From Staphylococcus aureus (GTDB lineage: Bacteria > Bacillota > Bacilli > Staphylococcales > Staphylococcaceae): DNA of 64,000 nt. The notes below the pieces were generated by a model. The model was not told the DNA's origin and made no database searches. It saw only the letters and a list, made by a program, of their open reading frames with translations. Positions 30,550 to 42,892 of the stretch are shown here, piece after piece. The first letter of the stretch is position 1. Every line of letters starts with the position of its first letter. The DNA lies in NCBI RefSeq assembly GCF_001027105.1, contig NZ_CP011526.1, positions 1,736,001-1,800,000 of the forward strand, read 5' to 3'. Both the position numbers and the translations under genes were made by a program.

Positions 30550-30645
30550 CTCTAAAGGAAAGCCATTAAACCAATCAATAGTTTATAAATTAATTGCTTT
30601 CACATTGTCTACAAAGTTAATCATACATATGCTATATTTAGTTAA

Positions 30646-33386
<2,741 letters not shown>

Positions 33387-33578
33387 AATTATTAGTGTTA
33401 ATTGTAGCGCATCCCAATTAAATATTGCAACCTATTTTATTAATTTTTTTTAATATGGAATATTCATTGCATCGCTTTCCTATTCTTCAAGCCCACTTTT
33501 TATCTTCATATACATTAATTAACCACCTTCAAACATTGTCGTTAGATTCGCCAAATTGAATCTATTTTTAGCACAGCA

Positions 33579-33622
33579 AAAAACCGAACTGCTGAAATAA
33601 TGCATCTCCAACAGTCCGGTCT
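33579..33622 (-). terminator. Terminator of fhs
   Basis: On the minus strand ACCGGACTGTTG pairs with CAGCAGTTCGGT, followed by TTTTTT. It is 45 bases after the fhs stop. The remaining DNA between isdH and fhs shows no gene. Confidence 0.85.
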
Positions 33623-33666
33623 ATTAAACTATTTACTTATCTTTATTAAACAATTGACATGATTTA

Positions 33667-35334
33667 TTAGAATAACCCAATTGCATGACCATCATCAGTA
33701 ACATCCATGTTTAATGCTGCTGGTTTTTTAGGTAAACCAGGCATAGTCATGATTGCACCTGTCAACGCTACGATAAATCCTGCACCTGTTTTCGCTTCTA
33801 ATTCACGAATTGTAATTTCAAATCCTGATGGTGCACCTAACAACGTTTGATCATCTGAGAATGAATATTGTGTTTTCGCCATACATACTGGGTAATTATC
33901 CCAACCATTTTCTTTAAATTGTTTTAATTGTTTTTGCGCTTTACTGCTAAACGTTACTTTTGAACCGCCATAGATTTCAGTCACAATCTTTTCAATCTTT
34001 TGCTCTAATGGTAATTCTAATTCATATAAAGGTTTAAATGAATTAGGTTGATCAATGACTTCTAATACTTCATTTGCTAAGTCAACGCCACCTTTACCAC
34101 CTTTTTCCCAAACTTCAGTTAAGGCAATTCGTACGTTATTTTCTTTAGCCCAAGATTTTACATATTCTACTTCTGCATCGGTATCATGTATAAATGCATT
34201 AATTGCAACAACCGGTTCTACACCGAATTTTTTAATATTATTAACATGACGCTCTAAATTAACAATTCCTGCTTTTACTGCTTCTACATTTTCTTCTTTT
34301 AAATTATCTTTCGCTACACCACCATGCATTTTTAACGCACGAATTGTCGCAACAACAACGACAGCTGCCGGATCAAATCCTGCTTCACGCGCTTTAATGT
34401 CCATGAATTTTTCAGCGCCTAAGTCTGAACCAAATCCAGCTTCCGTTACAACGATATCAGCTAAATCACGTGCTGTTTCAGTTGCTAAAATTGAGTTACA
34501 ACCGTGTGCGATATTCGCAAATGGTCCACCATGAACTAATGCAGGTGTCCCTTCAATTGATTGTACTAAGTTTGGTTTTATTGCATCTTTTAAAATCATT
34601 GCAAGTGCACCTTCCACTTTTAAATCTGCAACTGTAACTGGCTTGCGATCTCTAGTGTAACCAATAGTAATACGACTAATTTTATCTTTTAAGTCTTTAA
34701 TACTTCTACTTAAACATAAAATCGCCATAATTTCAGACGCTACTGTAATATTAAAGCCATCTTCACGTGGTACACCATTTGTAGGTCCACCTAACCCAAC
34801 GTTTACATGTCTAAGTGCACGATCATTCATATCTAATACACGTTTCCACTCAATACGTCTTTGATCGATTCCTAATTCGTTACCTTGGTGAATATGATTA
34901 TCGATAAACGCAGACAATGCATTATTTGCAGTTGTAATCGCATGGAAATCTCCGTTGAAATGTAAGTTGATATCTTCCATAGGTAAGACTTGCGCATAAC
35001 CACCACCAGTCGCACCACCTTTGATACCAAATGTTGGTCCTAAAGCAGGCTCTCTTAATGCAACCATAACGTTTTTATTTAACTCATGGAATGCATCAGC
35101 TAAACCAACTGTAACCGTTGATTTACCTTCACCAGCTGGTGTTGGGCTCATCGCAGTTACTAAAACAACTTTCCCTTTGTTTTCTCTTGGCGTAATTTTA
35201 TTAATGTCGATTTTAGCTTTGTAATGACCATAAGGTTCTAATGCATCCTCTGAAATACCTACTGATGCAGCAATATCCTTAATTGGTTGTAGTGTTGATT
35301 GATTCGCAATATCTAAATCTGATAAATGAGTCAA
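33667..35334 (-). CDS. fhs: Formate-tetrahydrofolate ligase
   Basis: A 555-residue enzyme joining formate to tetrahydrofolate using ATP, feeding one-carbon units to purines and fMet. The start is TTG at 35334 ([12 protein letters not shown]), 8-9 bases after AAAGGGGC; a longer in-frame start gives a basic extension unlike the family. The ATP loop [11 protein letters not shown] lies at residues 63-73, and [16 protein letters not shown] and [12 protein letters not shown] are conserved stretches. Transcribed alone. A cre site in its upstream DNA suggests CcpA control. Confidence 0.95.
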   Translation of the reverse strand: MTHLSDLDIANQSTLQPIKDIAASVGISEDALEPYGHYKAKIDINKITPRENKGKVVLVTAMSPTPAGEGKSTVTVGLADAFHELNKNVMVALREPALGPTFGIKGGATGGGYAQVLPMEDINLHFNGDFHAITTANNALSAFIDNHIHQGNELGIDQRRIEWKRVLDMNDRALRHVNVGLGGPTNGVPREDGFNITVASEIMAILCLSRSIKDLKDKISRITIGYTRDRKPVTVADLKVEGALAMILKDAIKPNLVQSIEGTPALVHGGPFANIAHGCNSILATETARDLADIVVTEAGFGSDLGAEKFMDIKAREAGFDPAAVVVVATIRALKMHGGVAKDNLKEENVEAVKAGIVNLERHVNNIKKFGVEPVVAINAFIHDTDAEVEYVKSWAKENNVRIALTEVWEKGGKGGVDLANEVLEVIDQPNSFKPLYELELPLEQKIEKIVTEIYGGSKVTFSSKAQKQLKQFKENGWDNYPVCMAKTQYSFSDDQTLLGAPSGFEITIRELEAKTGAGFIVALTGAIMTMPGLPKKPAALNMDVTDDGHAIGLF

Positions 35335-35448
35335 CTTTTTTCGCCCCTTTTTGTTTAATTTATGCATTTATAATATGTAAGTTGTAGCTAAGAAATTTTT
35401 ACTTACATTCATATAATAACGAACTGTTAAAAACTTGTCGACTAAATC

Positions 35449-35464
35449 GGGTTAGCGCTTTCAT
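35449..35464 (-). promoter_or_regulatory. cre site upstream of fhs
   Basis: On the minus strand ATGAAAGCGCTAACC fits cre apart from the last base. It lies ~115 bases before the fhs start. A second, weaker TCAAGCGCTAAAA lies at about 35508-35520. Confidence 0.6.
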
Positions 35465-35587
35465 TTTTGCAATAAATTCACTTATTAAAGTTTTGTATTA
35501 TACAACTTTTAGCGCTTGATACTATTGATAACTATATTTTTCTATTATTTAAAATAATCATCTTCCAAAGATCATATTAAAAATAAA

Positions 35588-35683
35588 AAGCAATATAAAG
35601 ATATGCCATTATTGTTATGTCATCATTTTCAAATGCTTTCTACGAAATGATATGACACAAGTTAACAGTTCTTTATATTGCTT
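35588..35683 (-). terminator. Long nested hairpin, likely acsA terminator
   Basis: AAGCAATATAAAGA (35588-35601) is fully complementary to 35670-35683. Inside, TGTCATCATTT pairs with AAATGATATGACA with one bulge. The outer arm is followed on the minus strand by TTTTTATTTTT. It lies about 90 bases past the acsA stop. An RNA processed from this hairpin is possible. Confidence 0.65.
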
Positions 35684-35773
35684 ATCGTAAAGTAAACGAT
35701 TATTTAAACATTGACATGAAATATGTTGTCACCCTTTATTCTTCGAAAAAAATCTTCAATAACATTCATGTCA

Positions 35774-37480
35774 TTATTCCATTGTACTTAAATCCCCAGC
35801 ATCTAAATTTAATTCCCAAGCTTTTAATACACGTCTCATAATTTTACCTGACCGTGTTTTAGGTAATTTATCTTTAAATTCGATTTCACGTGGTGCTGCA
35901 TGTGCCGACAAACCTTCTTTAACAAATATACGAATTTCTTCTTTTAATTCGTCTGTTGGTTCATATCCTTTTCTCAGTGCAACAAACGCCTTAATTATTT
36001 CACCGCGAACCGGATCAGGTTTACCAATAATTCCTGCTTCGGCAACTGCTTCGTGTTCAACCAATTTAGACTCAACCTCAAATGGTCCAACTCGTTCACC
36101 AGCTGTCATAATTACATCATCAACACGTCCTTGGAACCAGAAGTAACCATCTTCATCTTTATATGCCGAATCACCAGATACATACCAGTCTCCAATAAAA
36201 TATGATTTATATTTTTCTGGATTCTTCCAGATACGATACATCATTGATGGCCAGCCTTTTTTTATAGCAAGGTTGCCCATTCGATTTGGTGGTAATTCAT
36301 TCCCTGCATCATCGATAATTGCAGCTTGAATACCAGGTAATGGTTTGCCCATTGAGCCAAGCTTGACGTCCATCGTTGGATAGTTAACAATCATATGTCC
36401 ACCTGTTTCTGTCATCCACCAAGTATCTAACACCGTTAAACCGTATACTTTTTTCGCCCATTTTATAACTTCAGGATTTAAAGGCTCACCTACTGATAGA
36501 ATCGAACGTAACGATGACAAGTCATATTTCTCAACAATATCGTCACCAGCACTCATTAACATTCTTAAAGCTGTTGGTGCCGTATACCAAATCGTCACTT
36601 TAAAATCTTCAATCATACTATACCACTGTTCTGGCGAAAAGCGACCACCAGCTATACAATTTGTAGCGCCATTTAACCATGGTGCAAAAATACCATAAGA
36701 TGTTCCTGTAACCCAACCTGGATCTGCTGTACACCAATAAACATCATCTTCTTGTAAATCTAATACATATTTTCCAGAAATATAGTGCACTAACATTGCT
36801 TGTTGAACATGCAATACACCTTTAGGTTGCCCAGTAGAACCTGATGTATAATGTAAAATCAAACCATCATCCGACTTTAACCATTCAATGTCAAATTCAT
36901 CGCTAGCAGTTTCCATCAAACTAATGAAGTCTATGTAATTGTCTTCTACATCCTCATCTACGACAACAATTTTTTTCAAGTTTGGTAATTTATCTACAGG
37001 TACTCGAGGTAACAATGCCTTATTAGTAATTAACACTTTAGCTTCACTGTTCTCTAATCTATCCGCAACTGCCTTTTCCATAAATGCTTCAAATAACGGC
37101 CCAACAATTGCACCAATTTTTAAAACACCTAACAACGCAAAATATAGTTCAGGTGTACGCGACATAAATATAAATACTCTGTCACCTTTGTCAACTTCTG
37201 CATGTTCAGACAAAACATTCGCTGCTTTATTAGATAACCGTTGCATATCTTTATAAGTATACGATTCTTTTCTGTGCTCATCTTTGTAATTTAACGCTAT
37301 TTTATCCCCTAATCCTTGATCTACATGGCGATCTATGCATTCATATGCCATGTTCATTTTTCCAGTTTCACTCCAAGAAAATGCTTGTTCTACGTCTTTC
37401 CAATCAAAAGTATTATATGTTTCTTCATAATCTTTAAGGTTATGTTTACCTTGCGCTCCTTTATAAACTTCGACTTTCAT
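35774..37480 (-). CDS. acsA: Acetyl-CoA synthetase
   Basis: A 568-residue adenylate-forming enzyme that activates acetate to acetyl-CoA. Motifs: the P-loop LHYTSGSTGQPKGV, WMTETGGHMI, WYVSGDSAYKDEDGYFW, and the C-terminal LPKTRSGKIMRR whose lysine is the known acetylation site in AMP-forming Acs enzymes. The divergent acuA/acuC genes encode the acetylase and deacetylase. The intergenic DNA has a cre site, as expected for an acetate-use gene repressed on glucose. Length is typical of the Bacillus AcsA type. Confidence 0.96.
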   Translation of the reverse strand: MKVEVYKGAQGKHNLKDYEETYNTFDWKDVEQAFSWSETGKMNMAYECIDRHVDQGLGDKIALNYKDEHRKESYTYKDMQRLSNKAANVLSEHAEVDKGDRVFIFMSRTPELYFALLGVLKIGAIVGPLFEAFMEKAVADRLENSEAKVLITNKALLPRVPVDKLPNLKKIVVVDEDVEDNYIDFISLMETASDEFDIEWLKSDDGLILHYTSGSTGQPKGVLHVQQAMLVHYISGKYVLDLQEDDVYWCTADPGWVTGTSYGIFAPWLNGATNCIAGGRFSPEQWYSMIEDFKVTIWYTAPTALRMLMSAGDDIVEKYDLSSLRSILSVGEPLNPEVIKWAKKVYGLTVLDTWWMTETGGHMIVNYPTMDVKLGSMGKPLPGIQAAIIDDAGNELPPNRMGNLAIKKGWPSMMYRIWKNPEKYKSYFIGDWYVSGDSAYKDEDGYFWFQGRVDDVIMTAGERVGPFEVESKLVEHEAVAEAGIIGKPDPVRGEIIKAFVALRKGYEPTDELKEEIRIFVKEGLSAHAAPREIEFKDKLPKTRSGKIMRRVLKAWELNLDAGDLSTME

Positions 37481-37501
37481 TTGAAACTCCCCCTTTGTTA
37501 T

Positions 37502-37517
37502 GTGAAAACGCTTTCTT
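37502..37517. promoter_or_regulatory. cre site between acsA and acuA
   Basis: TGAAAACGCTTTCT (37503-37516) matches the cre core. It lies 20-40 bases before the acsA start and ~135 bases before acuA. Confidence 0.72.
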
Positions 37518-37648
37518 TCTCAATATTATACATAACATTTCTAATTATTCAAAATTTTTACTTTTATCCTTTTTCTAGTATTAATTATTGTAAATTTTCT
37601 ATATAATGAATTTAATACAATCACGACGTCGATTGAGGAGTTGAAAAT

Positions 37649-38281
37649 ATGAATCATTTAAAGACGTATCAATCCGAAGATTATTACATTCATGACAAGC
37701 AATTTGTTATTGAAGGTCCTTTAACACACGAAGATTTGAAAGCGCTTACTTTCGATGCGCATTTAACCGCATTTAGAGATGCTGAAGATCAGTATAAAGC
37801 TTTGTTAGAAATTACAACATTACCAGAAGGTAGAATTTATGTTGCTCGCCAAGATCAACTCATTGTGGGTTATGTCACTTTCCACTATCCTGATGAAATT
37901 GAGCGCTGGTCTACAGGTAAGCTTCCATATTTAATCGAATTGGGGGCAATTGAAGTCAGCATCAATTTTAGGCAATTACAACTTGCAGAAAAGCTGATAC
38001 AACTTAGCCTTTCTACACCAGAATTCGAGAATTATATCGTTATAACTACAGAATATTACTGGCATTGGGATTTAAAAAATTCAAAGTTAGATGTATTTGA
38101 CTATAAAAAATTAATGCAGCGGTTAATGGCAACTGGTGGACTTGAAATATTCGCTACAGATGATCCAGAAATAACAAGTCATCCAGCTAATTGTTTAATG
38201 GCAAGAATTGGCAAAAACATTACATTAGAACAGCAACAAGCGTTTGATGATATTCGTTATATGAATCGGTTTTTCTTTTAA
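37649..38281 (+). CDS. acuA: Acetyltransferase AcuA (acts on AcsA)
   Basis: A 210-residue GNAT acetyltransferase. It matches AcuA, which acetylates a lysine of acetyl-CoA synthetase and switches it off. GNAT core features are in RIYVARQDQLIVGYVTFHYPDE and VSINFRQLQLAEKLIQL. The ATG follows GAGGAGTTG. acuC starts 25 bases after its stop, and acsA is divergent; the three genes form a functional unit for acetate use. A separate AcuB is not present here. Confidence 0.93.
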   Translation: MNHLKTYQSEDYYIHDKQFVIEGPLTHEDLKALTFDAHLTAFRDAEDQYKALLEITTLPEGRIYVARQDQLIVGYVTFHYPDEIERWSTGKLPYLIELGAIEVSINFRQLQLAEKLIQLSLSTPEFENYIVITTEYYWHWDLKNSKLDVFDYKKLMQRLMATGGLEIFATDDPEITSHPANCLMARIGKNITLEQQQAFDDIRYMNRFFF

Positions 38282-38305
38282 TTTTTGGAATATCGGAGGG
38301 ATTAT

Positions 38306-39475
38306 ATGCAACAACATTCATCAAAAACTGCATATGTTTATTCAGATAAGTTATTACAATATCGATTTCATGACCAACATCCCTTCAATCAAATGCGTTT
38401 AAAATTAACAACAGAGCTACTTTTGAATGCAAATTTATTGTCTCCAGAACAAATAGTACAACCTAGAATTGCAACAGATGACGAATTAATGTTAATTCAT
38501 AAATATGATTACGTCGAAGCTATTAAGCATGCTTCACATGGCATTATCAGTGAAGATGAGGCTAAGAAATATGGATTAAATGATGAAGAGAATGGTCAAT
38601 TTAAGCATATGCACCGCCATAGTGCCACAATTGTTGGAGGCGCTTTAACTTTAGCAGATCTTATTATGTCAGGCAAAGTATTAAATGGTTGTCACTTAGG
38701 TGGTGGTTTGCATCACGCTCAACCTGGTCGAGCAAGTGGTTTTTGTATATACAATGATATTGCAATTACCGCACAATACTTAGCTAAAGAATACAATCAA
38801 CGCGTTTTAATCATAGATACCGATGCACATCATGGAGATGGTACACAATGGAGTTTCTATGCCGATAACCATGTTACTACTTATTCTATCCATGAAACCG
38901 GAAAATTTCTTTTCCCAGGCTCTGGTCACTATACTGAGCGCGGTGAAGATATCGGCTATGGACACACTGTAAATGTCCCACTTGAACCGTATACAGAAGA
39001 TGCATCATTTTTGGAGTGTTTTAAATTAACAGTTGAGCCTGTCGTAAAGAGTTTTAAACCTGATATTATTCTAAGCGTAAATGGTGTCGATATACATTAT
39101 CGTGATCCACTAACTCATCTAAATTGTACGTTACATTCATTATATGAAATTCCATATTTTGTAAAATATTTAGCTGATTCTTATACGAATGGAAAGGTAA
39201 TTATGTTTGGTGGCGGAGGCTACAATATTTGGAGAGTCGTACCACGTGCATGGAGTCATGTATTCTTAAGTTTAATTGATCAACCAATTCAAAGTGGTTA
39301 TTTACCGTTAGAATGGATTAATAAATGGAAACATTATTCATCTGAATTATTACCTAAAAGATGGGAAGATCGTTTAAATGATTATACCTATGTCCCCCGC
39401 ACAAAAGAAATTAGTGAAAAAAATAAAAAATTAGCTTTACATATAGCGAGTTGGTACGAATCTACTCGTCAATAA
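38306..39475 (+). CDS. acuC: Protein deacetylase AcuC (class I HDAC-like)
   Basis: A 389-residue histone-deacetylase-fold protein. The start MQQHSSKTAY is at 38306, after CGGAGGGA; an earlier in-frame codon is rejected. Zinc/charge-relay residues are visible in GGGLHHAQPGRASGFC (His-His) and IDTDAHHGDGTQW (Asp-His), with a later Asp in the FVNGVD-type VNGVDIHYRDP. It removes the acetyl group from AcsA and so reactivates it. It is downstream of acuA in the same operon. Confidence 0.94.
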   Translation: MQQHSSKTAYVYSDKLLQYRFHDQHPFNQMRLKLTTELLLNANLLSPEQIVQPRIATDDELMLIHKYDYVEAIKHASHGIISEDEAKKYGLNDEENGQFKHMHRHSATIVGGALTLADLIMSGKVLNGCHLGGGLHHAQPGRASGFCIYNDIAITAQYLAKEYNQRVLIIDTDAHHGDGTQWSFYADNHVTTYSIHETGKFLFPGSGHYTERGEDIGYGHTVNVPLEPYTEDASFLECFKLTVEPVVKSFKPDIILSVNGVDIHYRDPLTHLNCTLHSLYEIPYFVKYLADSYTNGKVIMFGGGGYNIWRVVPRAWSHVFLSLIDQPIQSGYLPLEWINKWKHYSSELLPKRWEDRLNDYTYVPRTKEISEKNKKLALHIASWYESTRQ

Positions 39476-39512
39476 GTAACCTAATCTGCAACGATTTTAA
39501 AAGATAAATAAA

Positions 39513-39562
39513 AGGCATTCTTCCAACACCCATATAATTTGGGTCGTTAGATGAATGCCTAA
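39513..39562. terminator. Bidirectional terminator between acuC and ccpA
   Basis: AGGCATTC...ACCC pairs with GGGT...GAATGCCT (about 39514-39532 and 39541-39559). Confidence 0.82.
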
Positions 39563-39572
39563 TTTTGTGAAT

Positions 39573-40562
39573 TTATTTTGTAGTTCCTCGGTATTCAATT
39601 CTGTGAGGTAAAACTACATTTGGTTCTTCTATCTTTTCATCGTTCATATATTTTGTTAATAAGCGCATCCCTACTGCACCGATATCATATAATGGTTGAA
39701 TAACACTAGAAAGTTGTGGTCTAACCATCTCAACTAATCGTGTATTATTGAAACTAATAATTTGTAATTCCTCTGGAACTTTAATACCAGCATCCATTGC
39801 ACTATGCATAATACCAATTGCTTCTTCGTCGCTGATACATAAAATGGCATCTGGCAAATTGCCTTTCATTTTGGCAAAAGCTTTTACGCCTTCTTTATAA
39901 CTTTCAGCACCAGAACAATTCAATGTATCACCTAATTGAAGGCCATTTTTATTTAACACTTCAGTTAAACCTTCTAAAACATCTTCTTGAGCTTTTTTAG
40001 AATGTTCTCCACCTACTAAAGCAAATGATTTAGCGCCTTTTTCAATTAATTCTCCCGTAATTTCTTTCGCAGCTTCAGTAAAATCAATATTAACTGATGC
40101 TATATGTGCATCCTTACCATTTGTTCCTGATACTACTACAGGTACAGATGATTGATTTATCAATTCTTTCATTTCTTCAGTAATTGTACCACCAAGGAAA
40201 ATAATACCATCAACCTGTTTACTTAATAAGTTATTAAAAATTTCTTTTTCCTTTTCAGGATCGTTATCTGAATTTGAAATAATTGAGTGATATTTATACA
40301 TTGTTGCAATATCTTCAAGTCCACGAGCAAGTTGTGAATAATAGATATTAGATATATCTGGAATGATCACACCTACTGTTGTTGTCTTTTTACTAGCTAA
40401 ACCTCTAGCAACAGCATTTGGACGATAATTCAAACGCTTAATGACTTCGTTAACTTTATTTTTAGTTTCTGCTTTAACATTTTGGTTCCCATTAACAACA
40501 CGCGACACTGTGGCCATAGAGACACGCGCTTCTCTTGCTACATCATATATAGTAACTGTCAT
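39573..40562 (-). CDS. ccpA: Catabolite control protein A
   Basis: A 329-residue LacI/GalR regulator that, with phosphorylated HPr, binds cre sites. The N-terminal helix-turn-helix and hinge (residues 1-60) read [23 protein letters not shown] and [12 protein letters not shown]. The ligand/HPr-binding core fills the rest, including [20 protein letters not shown]. The ATG at 40562 follows AAGGAGG. A near-cre sequence just upstream may allow autoregulation. Its likely targets acsA/acuA and fhs are neighbours. Confidence 0.97.
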   Translation of the reverse strand: MTVTIYDVAREARVSMATVSRVVNGNQNVKAETKNKVNEVIKRLNYRPNAVARGLASKKTTTVGVIIPDISNIYYSQLARGLEDIATMYKYHSIISNSDNDPEKEKEIFNNLLSKQVDGIIFLGGTITEEMKELINQSSVPVVVSGTNGKDAHIASVNIDFTEAAKEITGELIEKGAKSFALVGGEHSKKAQEDVLEGLTEVLNKNGLQLGDTLNCSGAESYKEGVKAFAKMKGNLPDAILCISDEEAIGIMHSAMDAGIKVPEELQIISFNNTRLVEMVRPQLSSVIQPLYDIGAVGMRLLTKYMNDEKIEEPNVVLPHRIEYRGTTK

Positions 40563-40572
40563 AATTTCCTCC

Positions 40573-40587
40573 TTGTAAACGTTTTAT
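40573..40587. promoter_or_regulatory. Near-cre sequence at the ccpA start
   Basis: TTGTAAACGTTTTAT fits cre except for one position (A for the conserved C). It abuts the ccpA ribosome site. Confidence 0.4.
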
Positions 40588-41101
40588 TCATTATAATAAC
40601 ATGTTTTCATTTCATTTTCATAGTTTACCATATTTTAATTTACAGTAACATATTTTTGTTTGGAAAAATTTAGCGAAAAGCTTGAAATAAAAACAAACGC
40701 TAAATGATAACGAACGATATATTTTAATTTTATATAAACTTTTTTCATTTTTAATTGTAATGTTTTGAGAAAGCCTTTTCAAATATCAATTGCATTTGTT
40801 GAAAAATGTTCACATTTCAGCAACAAATGTGTGAATCTATTATATTTTACAGATAATTCATAGTTATAATTTTAATTACTGCTATCAGTCATAATCTTTA
40901 ATAATTGTGAAATTGAACAAGTGTCGAAGTATTATAACAATCGTTAAGTGCAGTATACCTTTATTTCTATACAAAAAATAATAGCCACTCTAAAAGTAAT
41001 ATACTCTTAGAATGGCTGTAAGTTTAAAATTGTCGATTCAAAGATAATATTCTACTTCAACATGACATATTAGTTAAGTAGTCTATAGTTTCCTTGGAAT
41101 A
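40588..41101. other. Intergenic region ccpA-aroA
   Basis: About 510 AT-rich bases, no credible gene. It holds the ccpA promoter region, an inverted repeat at 40793-40829 (CATTTGTTG/CAACAAATG, with inner AAATGT/ACATTT) and the aroA terminator at about 40983-41017 (AGCCACTCTAAAAG pairing imperfectly with CTCTTAGAATGGCT). The repeat has no T run on either side, so an operator is likelier than a terminator. Confidence 0.6.
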
Positions 41102-42193
41102 TTATTTTAACTTTTTAGCGTTATATAAATCAGCTAAAGGCTTTAATTCATCATAAAATGCTTGGAATTCATCTAAATCCATTTGTTGACCCGCATCACT
41201 AAGTGCAACAGATGGATCTGGATGCACCTCAGCCATAACTCCATCAGCACCAACTGCTAATGCTGCTTTCGCAGTTGGTAACATGATATCTTTACGACCT
41301 GTACTATGCGTAACATCTACCATGACTGGTAAGTGTGTACCTTGTTTTAAAATTGGTACTGCTGAAATATCTAAAGTGTTACGTGTCGCCTTTTCATAAG
41401 TTCGGATTCCACGTTCACATAAAATAATGTTTTGATTACCTTGTGAAGCAATGTATTCAGCTGCATAAACAAACTCTTCGATTGTAGCAGATAAACCACG
41501 TTTTAATAGAATAGGCTTTTTCGTACGGCCAGCTTCTTTTAATAACTCGAAGTTTTGCATATTACGTGCACCAATTTGGAATACGTCTAAATACTCATCA
41601 GCCACTTCAAAATCATTTGGATTTACGATTTCGCTGACAACATTTAAATCATATTTATCTTTAATCTGTTTAAGTATTTTAAGTCCTTCAACACCTAGGC
41701 CTTGGAAATCATATGGTGATGTACGTGGTTTAAATGCACCGCCACGAATAAATTTTTCACCTTTAGCATGTAAGTTTTTAGCAACAGCTTCAACTTGTTC
41801 AAATGATTCAACTGAACATGGCCCAAATACAAATGATTTATTGCCGTCTCCTATAATGCCCCCATTATCAAATGTTACAATCGTATCTTCAGGTTTCAAC
41901 TTACGTGATACATATAAATGTTTTTCATTTTCAGATTTTTGTAAATCTGTAGAGGCTTTGAAAATTTCTTTAAATAATTGCTTAATAGTATTATCGTTGA
42001 ATGGTCCTTTGTTACTATCGATTAAGTCGTTAAGCATTTCTTTTTCACGTTGTGGATCATAAATACGTGTACCTTGTTTTAATTTTTCTTCCCCAATTTT
42101 TTGTGCTAGTTCACCACGTTTAGATAATAAGTCTAAAATTTGATGATTCAGTGATACAATCTCACTTCTGTATGATTCTAATTTATTACTCAT
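41102..42193 (-). CDS. aroA: Bifunctional chorismate mutase / DAHP synthase
   Basis: A 363-residue protein: an AroQ-type chorismate mutase domain at residues 1-85 ([26 protein letters not shown]), then a type I-beta DAHP synthase (about 100-363) with [33 protein letters not shown] and [10 protein letters not shown]. It starts aromatic amino-acid synthesis; the mutase part gives feedback by prephenate/chorismate in this family. The layout matches Bacillus AroA (AroG). The symbol follows Bacillus usage; elsewhere aroA means EPSP synthase. Confidence 0.95.
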   Translation of the reverse strand: MSNKLESYRSEIVSLNHQILDLLSKRGELAQKIGEEKLKQGTRIYDPQREKEMLNDLIDSNKGPFNDNTIKQLFKEIFKASTDLQKSENEKHLYVSRKLKPEDTIVTFDNGGIIGDGNKSFVFGPCSVESFEQVEAVAKNLHAKGEKFIRGGAFKPRTSPYDFQGLGVEGLKILKQIKDKYDLNVVSEIVNPNDFEVADEYLDVFQIGARNMQNFELLKEAGRTKKPILLKRGLSATIEEFVYAAEYIASQGNQNIILCERGIRTYEKATRNTLDISAVPILKQGTHLPVMVDVTHSTGRKDIMLPTAKAALAVGADGVMAEVHPDPSVALSDAGQQMDLDEFQAFYDELKPLADLYNAKKLK

Positions 42194-42892
42194 CCTTACT
42201 CACCTCTACTAATTATTTCAAGTATATTCCACTTTAAAGCAATAAAATATAATGTTAAAAAATATTCTAACAATATCATATGTATAGTTCAACCCTAAAT
42301 TGACAGAAAATAATCAATTTTCTAATTATATGATTCGAGACTGACATTTCGATTTTCTCAGTCATTATTGGAAAGTTATATTCTATATTGATATTTATTA
42401 GCAAATGTTAATCAATTAAATAAGTGTCATTATTATAGCTTATTTTGAGTCAACATTACTGCTTTTAAGAAAAATTTTCGTTTCTATCTTCTATTATAAA
42501 TCTAAAATTCTCATACATTCAACCTAACGCTTAATAAAAATTAACAACCTTTGTCTTTGTATATTAATATAAATCTATAGTGAACATCACTCACCAACAC
42601 ATTCAGCTATATTTAAATTAGTGAACGTCATTGTACCTTCTAAAATTCATTGTTTATTTGATTATCGAATATTTTTCCATCTTCAGCTTAAAATGTGCAA
42701 TATCACTATTGTTATCTAACGATGTTTCAAACAACATAAATACATGAAATGATCGCATTGCCTTTCAAAATAAACTGATGATATCAAAAAAGGTAAGCAC
42801 CTGAATGCCTACCTTTTATTTTGAAATTCAATTTTTAAAAATATATTACATAGCTTACTGCTATGATTGATTATTCAACGATTTTAGTAATC
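42194..42892. other. Long intergenic region, no gene seen
   Basis: About 700 AT-rich bases without a credible coding sequence. Seen: a TTGACA at 42300-42305 with weak -10 candidates, an ACTGA...TCAGT inverted repeat at about 42340-42355, and near the right end a terminator-type hairpin for the next gene. It is long enough for a small RNA or an upstream regulatory region. Confidence 0.5.
42787..42823 (-). terminator. Terminator downstream of the 42893-43933 gene
   Basis: On the minus strand AAAAGGTAGGCATT pairs with a GTGCTTACCTTTT-type arm, followed by TTGATATC; the opposite side is TTTTATTTT. Confidence 0.7.
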
